This document shows positions 5,011-6,878 of a DNA stretch of 6,878 nucleotides, in pieces. The notes under the pieces are model-generated. The model saw only the letters and a list, made by a program, of their open reading frames with translations, was not told where the DNA came from and ran no database searches. The DNA comes from DATBED01 sp035480695 (GTDB lineage: Bacteria > Patescibacteriota > Saccharimonadia > Saccharimonadales > UBA4665). The stretch is taken from NCBI GenBank assembly GCA_035480695.1, contig DATIHM010000079.1:1-6878 (forward strand). The letters run 5' to 3'. Each line of letters begins with the position of its first letter. The first letter of the stretch is position 1. The position numbers and the translations under genes are program-made.

Positions 5011-5081
5011 GAATCGTCGACGAGCTTGAAGCTCTACTTCAATAAGCATTTGTGCACTTGTATTAGAATTATTGTATTGAT

Positions 5082-5759
5082 ATGGGTAGTAACAAGACGC
5101 AAGGTCTCAATAGGCTAATCGAGTTAAGAACAGAAATGCTCCTTAACGATTCTCGCACCTTCCTTGCAGCAAAGACCATGTCACCTAAGCTAGTGAAGTT
5201 AGCTAATAGTGGCGACATAGGTGGCGGCAATCTGCTAGTCGCCTTAGGCATGATGTCGCTTCTTGAATTCCATGCACGCATATACTGGATGCTGCAAATG
5301 AAATCAGAAGACCTAGATTCTTTCTCCAAAAAACAAGATTTGACCATAATACCGGCTCCTCAAGCGGTGAGTAAATTGTTGTTGGCTGTTGAAGAAAGTG
5401 ATTTTGACCTTGGTCTTCCCAGGGACGCAGCTGTTATAGAAGAGATATGGAAACTTTATCGTAACGAACTATCTCACTACTTATGGATACACAATGGGGC
5501 CGCTGTAAGCCATCCTGTTGAGTATTTGCCCTCAAAATCAATTAGTGAAATTGAAAATGAGTGGTCCAAAAGAACTGTATTCAAGAAACCCTTTGAGAAG
5601 GTACTGCAGCCTGACCAAAAATATAGCTATTTTCTTTCTGCGGAAATAATGCGTTTAGAGATGCCAGCATTGACGAAGTGGCTTAAGAAGCGAATTGATG
5701 CAAGTACACAAGACCAGTGCAACTCAATACTACGTGCGCTTGAATTAGGCTATAAATGA
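5082..5759 (+). CDS. HEPN-like protein, possible RNase of a defence or toxin system
   Basis: 225 aa, soluble, mostly helical by composition. An N-terminal helical part contains L-L-E-F-H-A-R-I-Y-W-M-L-Q (60-72). The central stretch E-E-I-W-K-L-Y-R-N-E-L-S-H-Y-L-W places R127 and H132 as R-N-x3-H, the R-x4-6-H form with a polar residue after Arg that is diagnostic for catalytic HEPN domains. HEPN proteins often cleave RNA in toxin-antitoxin, abortive infection and CRISPR-associated systems, though some only bind nucleotides or act as scaffolds. The C-terminal 75 residues are charged and unassigned. The ATG has no ribosome site. The gene is AT-rich (line 5281-5340 has 20 of 60 G+C, against 34 of 60 at 2641-2700), which supports transfer. 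No adjacent nucleotidyltransferase or obvious antitoxin is seen. The HEPN call rests on one motif in helical context and is tentative. Confidence 0.7.
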   Translation: MGSNKTQGLNRLIELRTEMLLNDSRTFLAAKTMSPKLVKLANSGDIGGGNLLVALGMMSLLEFHARIYWMLQMKSEDLDSFSKKQDLTIIPAPQAVSKLLLAVEESDFDLGLPRDAAVIEEIWKLYRNELSHYLWIHNGAAVSHPVEYLPSKSISEIENEWSKRTVFKKPFEKVLQPDQKYSYFLSAEIMRLEMPALTKWLKKRIDASTQDQCNSILRALELGYK

Positions 5760-5800
5760 CGACTCACTGAGAAATCTTTGGCTCCAACGCCAATGATGGT

Positions 5801-6247
5801 CTAAAGCTTTTTCCAGGTTCGTGTGCCGATGTCCCAAATTTCGCCCTGGTGCTTATCTGGACTAGAAAAAGCGGCAACAACAGCCTCAACGGCTTCTCTT
5901 TGACTTTTGGTAAACGGATGAGACCTCGGTTCATTTATGGCTAAAAGCTCTACGCCCTCCTGTGAAGCAAAGTCGGCGGCCCTTTTCTCTGCTTCTTTGG
6001 TGGCCATAGCAAGTCGTGCGGCGTAAAACGGAATGGGCAGCACATTAGCCCTCATGCGATAAACATGTCTCGCGAATATAGTGCCGACATTTATCCCGTC
6101 CTCTGTAGATTGATCACGCCATACCTGTACTAAAGTTCCGAAGCCATCGTCGAGGCCATAGTCAAAATCCCCAATAGTTACTCCAACTGTTCCGCGCCAA
6201 GTTTCCCATGTTTCTTCCCTAGGTAATTCACCTGATAGTTCAGCCAT
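5801..6247 (-). CDS. Hypothetical 148-aa soluble protein, orphan
   Basis: I choose the ATG at 6245-6247 because AGGAG lies 5 nt upstream and a near-consensus promoter places the transcript start about 12 nt before it; the frame could otherwise run to a GTG at 6328. The protein begins M-A-E-L-S-G-E-L-P-R-E-E-T-W-E-T-W. It continues with a strand-like, Gly/Asp-rich segment (residues 18-55: V-G-V-T-I-G-D-F-D-Y-G-L-D-D-G-F-G), an Arg-rich helix (R-H-V-Y-R-M-R), and an Ala/Glu/Lys helix (K-E-A-E-K-R-A-A). Near the C-terminus F-T-K-S-Q-R-E-A-V-E-A-V leads to W-D-I-G-T-R-T-W-K-K-L. There is no signal peptide or membrane segment. It converges on the HEPN-like gene with a 41-nt gap. I do not recognise the family; being in the island, it is likely accessory cargo. 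Confidence 0.7.
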   Translation of the reverse strand: MAELSGELPREETWETWRGTVGVTIGDFDYGLDDGFGTLVQVWRDQSTEDGINVGTIFARHVYRMRANVLPIPFYAARLAMATKEAEKRAADFASQEGVELLAINEPRSHPFTKSQREAVEAVVAAFSSPDKHQGEIWDIGTRTWKKL

Positions 6248-6252
6248 AAAAG

Positions 6253-6257
6253 CTCCT
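6253..6257 (-). promoter_or_regulatory. Ribosome binding site that fixes the start of the 148-aa gene
   Basis: AGGAG on the - strand, 5 nt from the ATG at 6247. The longer frame from GTG 6328 has no such site and would start upstream of the promoter described at 6266-6294. Confidence 0.7.
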
Positions 6258-6265
6258 GCATATTT

Positions 6266-6294
6266 ATTAAACAGCCGACGGTTGCATTCGTCAA
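6266..6294 (-). promoter_or_regulatory. Near-consensus promoter of the 148-aa gene
   Basis: On the - strand TTGACG (complement of 6289-6294), a 17-nt spacer and TTTAAT (complement of 6266-6271). Each hexamer is five of six with ideal spacing. It is the best -35 in the window and predicts strong constitutive expression. Confidence 0.6.
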
Positions 6295-6330
6295 ATACCC
6301 AAGCGGTGTTCGAACATTGCACTACCACTA

Positions 6331-6354
6331 CTAGCGCTAGGGATTCGAACCCCC
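6331..6354. repeat. T-arm scar of tRNA-Ser next to a palindrome
   Basis: GGGATTCGAACCCCC (6340-6354) is identical to the T-arm of tRNA-Ser(GCU) at 6472-6486. Immediately left of it is the perfect 10-bp palindrome CTAGCGCTAG (6331-6340). No complete tRNA can be folded in 6325-6410. It resembles a leftover attachment site or a truncated tRNA. Confidence 0.5.
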
Positions 6355-6410
6355 CTTTAAGCTGTCAGGCGTCGTTCATCTGTTGGCGCATTAACAGCAC
6401 CGACCGGACA

Positions 6411-6438
6411 AAATAAAACCCCTTAAAAATGGGGGTTT
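6411..6438 (-). terminator. Terminator of the tRNA-Ser transcript
   Basis: On the - strand AAACCCC pairs with GGGGTTT around an AT-rich loop, followed by TTTTATTTT. It starts about 20 nt after the tRNA-Ser(GCU) CCA end (6459), the expected place for a Rho-independent stop of the two-tRNA operon. Confidence 0.65.
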
Positions 6439-6456
6439 AATGACCATGAAATGCAG

Positions 6457-6486
6457 CTTGGCGGAGAGGGGGGGATTCGAACCCCC
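6457..6486 (-). repeat. Intact att-like site within the tRNA-Ser(GCU) 3' end
   Basis: This stretch covers the T-arm, acceptor strand and CCA of the tRNA. Its parts are repeated at 4389-4414 (14 identical bases plus a degenerate arm) and 6340-6354 (15 identical bases). It is the likely native target of the integration events that built the island. Confidence 0.55.
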
Positions 6487-6551
6487 GCGGGGGATTGCTC
6501 CCCCCTATCGATTTAGCAAACCGACCCCTTCAGCCACTTGGGTACCTCTCC
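6459..6551 (-). tRNA. tRNA-Ser(GCU), CCA encoded
   Basis: 93 nt with CCA. Acceptor GGAGAGG pairs with CCTCTCC. The anticodon stem TCGGT/ATCGA encloses the loop TTGCTAA, giving anticodon GCU for AGC and AGU codons. A long variable arm (GGGGG/CCCCC) marks a class II serine tRNA, and the T-arm has TTCGAAT. It lies 42 nt downstream of the second serine tRNA on the same strand. Its 3' end is the target-like sequence repeated in the island, and it remains intact. Confidence 0.96.
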
Positions 6552-6593
6552 GTATCTGGCTGGCGTCACGCTATTGTAGCGCGTAATAACATC

Positions 6594-6683
6594 TGGCGGA
6601 AGGGGTGGGATTCGAACCCACGATACCATTGCTGGCATGCTGGTTTTCAAGACCAGTTCCTTAAACCGCTCGGACACCCTTCC
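6594..6683 (-). tRNA. tRNA-Ser(UGA), CCA encoded
   Basis: 90 nt with CCA. Acceptor GGAAGGG pairs with CCCTTCC. Anticodon stem CTGGT/ACCAG encloses CTTGAAA, giving anticodon UGA for UCA and related UCN codons. The variable arm TGCCA/TGGTA is long, as expected for serine. It is the first gene of the likely two-tRNA operon, and no copies of its 3' end were noticed elsewhere in the window. Confidence 0.96.
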
Positions 6684-6706
6684 AGCTGCGGCAAATAACA
6701 GAGGTG

Positions 6707-6735
6707 ATTATACCAGTAACAGGGGCAGTTTCCAA
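6707..6735 (-). promoter_or_regulatory. Extended -10 promoter of the tRNA-Ser pair
   Basis: On the - strand TTGGAA (complement of 6730-6735), a 17-nt spacer ending in TGG, and TATAAT (complement of 6707-6712). A perfect -10 with extension, about 24 nt before the tRNA-Ser(UGA) 5' end. The -35 overlaps the one proposed for the divergent gene. Confidence 0.7.
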
Positions 6736-6758
6736 AACTTCTCTGGCTGCGGTACAAT
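6729..6758 (+). promoter_or_regulatory. Candidate leaderless promoter of the gene at 6766
   Basis: TTTCCA (6729-6734), an 18-nt spacer and TACAAT (6753-6758). The -10 ends 7 nt before the ATG, so transcription would begin at or one base before the start codon. No ribosome site is present, which fits a leaderless mRNA. Confidence 0.5.
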
Positions 6759-6765
6759 AACGCTT

Positions 6766-6878
6766 ATGCCAGATGGCAAGAAAAATGAAGATTCACAGGT
6801 GGAGGTGGCTGGCCCGGGCAGTGTAATCTCCCCTGGCTCCGCGCCCCAGCCTGGACATGAAGTTACCCTGAATATTTC
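6766..6878 (+). CDS. N-terminal part of an unknown protein, cut by the window end
   Basis: The ATG opens a frame to the right edge with 37 full codons. It begins M-P-D-G-K-K-N-E-D-S-Q-V-E-V-A and continues with a Pro/Gly/Ser-rich stretch (S-P-G-S-A-P-Q-P-G-H-E). Codons favour G or C at the third position, like chromosomal genes here. The start is hydrophilic and looks disordered, with no signal peptide so far; such tails often precede a membrane or regulatory domain, but none is visible. It is divergent from the tRNA pair and shares the promoter region with it. Too little is seen to assign a family. Confidence 0.6.
   Translation, partial: MPDGKKNEDSQVEVAGPGSVISPGSAPQPGHEVTLNI

Noticed and set aside
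4818..5045. Alternative 75-codon frame overlapping the gene fragment
   Set aside because: Its upstream half translates tRNA-like scar sequence, its start is poor, and the residues are low-complexity E/G/S/A. The frame ending at 5010 looks far more protein-like.
5778..5793. Hairpin TTGGC-N6-GCCAA between convergent genes as a terminator
   Set aside because: The stem is only 5 bp and no T-run follows on either strand, so I do not call a terminator.
6248..6328. N-terminal extension of the 148-aa protein from GTG 6328
   Set aside because: It would start upstream of a near-consensus promoter and ignore the AGGAG five bases before ATG 6247.
6325..6410. A third tRNA or a tmRNA 3' end
   Set aside because: The T-arm-like string is clear, but no matching acceptor strand, no 7-nt anticodon loop and no tag reading frame can be found.
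6495..6698. Open frame on the + strand across the two tRNA genes
   Set aside because: It reads through the complement of two well-folded tRNAs and is not a protein gene.
1..6878. CRISPR array, insertion sequence or integrase gene
   Set aside because: No regularly spaced repeats, no transposase-like protein and no tyrosine or serine recombinase signature were found in any frame.

Overview
The window looks like a piece of chromosome from a Patescibacteria/CPR bacterium, most likely Candidatus Saccharibacteria (TM7). The main reason is a tandem run of small two-helix pilin-like proteins of the type IV secretion (VirB2/TrbC-like) kind, which is typical of that radiation. The coding density, short spacers and ordinary use of TGA as a stop (for example at 1409-1411 and 5757-5759) fit Saccharibacteria better than the UGA-recoding Gracilibacteria/Absconditabacteria. 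The lineage is an inference; no phylogenetic marker is present.

Region 1 (1-2760, + strand) is a pilin array. It holds the 3' end of a long Ser/Gly-rich pilin-tailed protein, followed by five compact paralogs of 100-147 aa. All share two C-terminal membrane segments joined by a loop that begins G-[hydrophobic]-[RK]-[YF]-I, usually followed by TS.G. Each also has a pair of cysteines before the first helix. The first genes are packed with gaps or overlaps of a few bases. The last copy has its own candidate promoter, and the array ends in a bidirectional terminator shared with the convergent hsp20 gene.

Region 2 (2761-4388) holds housekeeping genes: a small heat shock protein (-), a ComF-type phosphoribosyltransferase (+), and a small coiled-coil protein (-) whose stop codon interlocks with that of comF.

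Region 3 (about 4389-6486) is the unusual part. A degraded copy of the 3' end of a serine tRNA lies at 4389-4414, and the intact tRNA-Ser(GCU) ends at 6459. Between them are about 2 kb of visibly AT-richer DNA with three single-gene units: an orphan three-helix membrane protein (-), a protein with an R-N-x3-H motif suggesting a HEPN fold (+), and an orphan 148-aa protein (-) with a near-consensus promoter. Two further tRNA 3'-end scars (about 4843-4893 and 6340-6354) and a host-like gene fragment (4900-5010) sit inside. I read this as a small tRNA-targeted accretion island that has lost, or never carried, its integrase.

Region 4 (6457-6878) holds two serine tRNA genes, tRNA-Ser(GCU) and tRNA-Ser(UGA). 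Both encode CCA, and they are probably co-transcribed on the - strand from an extended -10 promoter. A divergent gene of unknown function begins at 6766 and runs off the window; it appears to be leaderless.
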